Assembly: GCA_964516295.1 (NCBI GenBank)
Contig: CAZEYT010000116.1
Coordinates: 1-5,683 of the forward strand
Direction: 5' to 3'
DNA length: 5,683 nt
Source: CAZEYT01 sp964516295
GTDB taxonomy: Bacteria; Verrucomicrobiota; Verrucomicrobiia; Chthoniobacterales; Terrimicrobiaceae
Shown: piece by piece, positions 5,641-5,683 of the stretch
How the letters are laid out: each line of letters starts with the position of its first letter
Numbering within the stretch: the first letter of the stretch is position 1
Position numbers and translations under genes: made by a program
The notes under the pieces: model-generated
Told to the model about the DNA's origin: nothing
Seen by the model: only the letters and a program-made list of their open reading frames with translations
The model's database searches: none

Positions 5641-5683
5641 CGGTTGGATTTCCCACGATCTGATTATCTGGACCGATCTGGAC
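5627..5683 (+). CDS. Start of a gene cut by the window edge, possibly VirB4/TrbE-like ATPase
   Basis: An ATG at 5627, overlapping the previous gene by 14 nt in another frame, opens a frame that runs through the last base (19 codons, beginning MQAPNGWISHDLIIW). Too little is visible to identify a domain. The overlap fits the translational coupling seen through the rest of the operon. Position after pilin and VirB3-like genes is where the VirB4/TrbE ATPase gene is found in most type IV secretion operons, so that is the best guess. The start could also be a downstream codon outside the window. Confidence 0.45.
   Translation, partial: MQAPNGWISHDLIIWTDLD

Noticed and set aside
1..5683. CRISPR array, tRNA, rRNA, insertion sequence or attachment site
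   Set aside because: No regularly spaced long repeats, no tRNA-like cloverleaf, no transposase or integrase coding sequence, and no flanking terminal repeats were seen.

Overview
The window is about 60% GC and holds a type IV secretion/conjugation gene cluster with a block of regulators embedded in it. All convincing genes are on the + strand and tightly packed, with repeated 1- to 14-nt overlaps. The host is probably a Gram-negative bacterium. The 'FNVVGPQVRRLR' style of small XRE protein, together with a LytS/LytTR pair, recalls Verrucomicrobia (Opitutales-like) genomes. That placement is an inference from remembered family resemblance, not a search result.

Region 1 (1-211) is a near-perfect inverted repeat that folds back on itself and reaches the window edge. 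All five mismatches have T in the inner arm, which suggests a fold-back assembly or amplification artefact at a contig end. The coupling-protein gene is therefore probably 5'-truncated, and bases 1 to about 113 should not be trusted as its upstream sequence.

Region 2 (about 113-2472) encodes a VirD4/TraD-like coupling ATPase, translationally coupled (ATGA) to a stand-alone AAA+ protein. The latter resembles the second AAA+ ring of ClpA/ClpB but lacks the usual aromatic pore loop.

Region 3 (2473-4703) is a regulatory block: an operator-like array of alternating CGGAA/TTCCG half-sites at exact 9-bp spacing, a 76-aa Cro/CI-type HTH protein, a four-helix LytS-type histidine kinase, and a LytTR response regulator coupled to the kinase by ATGA. 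After the regulator comes a 13-bp-stem hairpin and a direct repeat TTCGTCAC with 21-bp spacing. This has the geometry of a LytTR operator, and its core resembles the site described for AlgR.

Region 4 (4704-5683) looks like the start of the secretion-channel operon: an XRE-type regulator with a long uncharged C-terminal tail, a VirB2/TrbC-like pilin, a VirB3/TrbD-like membrane protein, and the first 19 codons of a gene in the position where VirB4/TrbE is normally found. The simplest model is that the two-component system, through the direct repeat, controls the XRE-pilin-channel operon just downstream. The coupling protein would supply substrate at the channel, and the Clp-like ATPase may unfold or remodel substrate or channel components.
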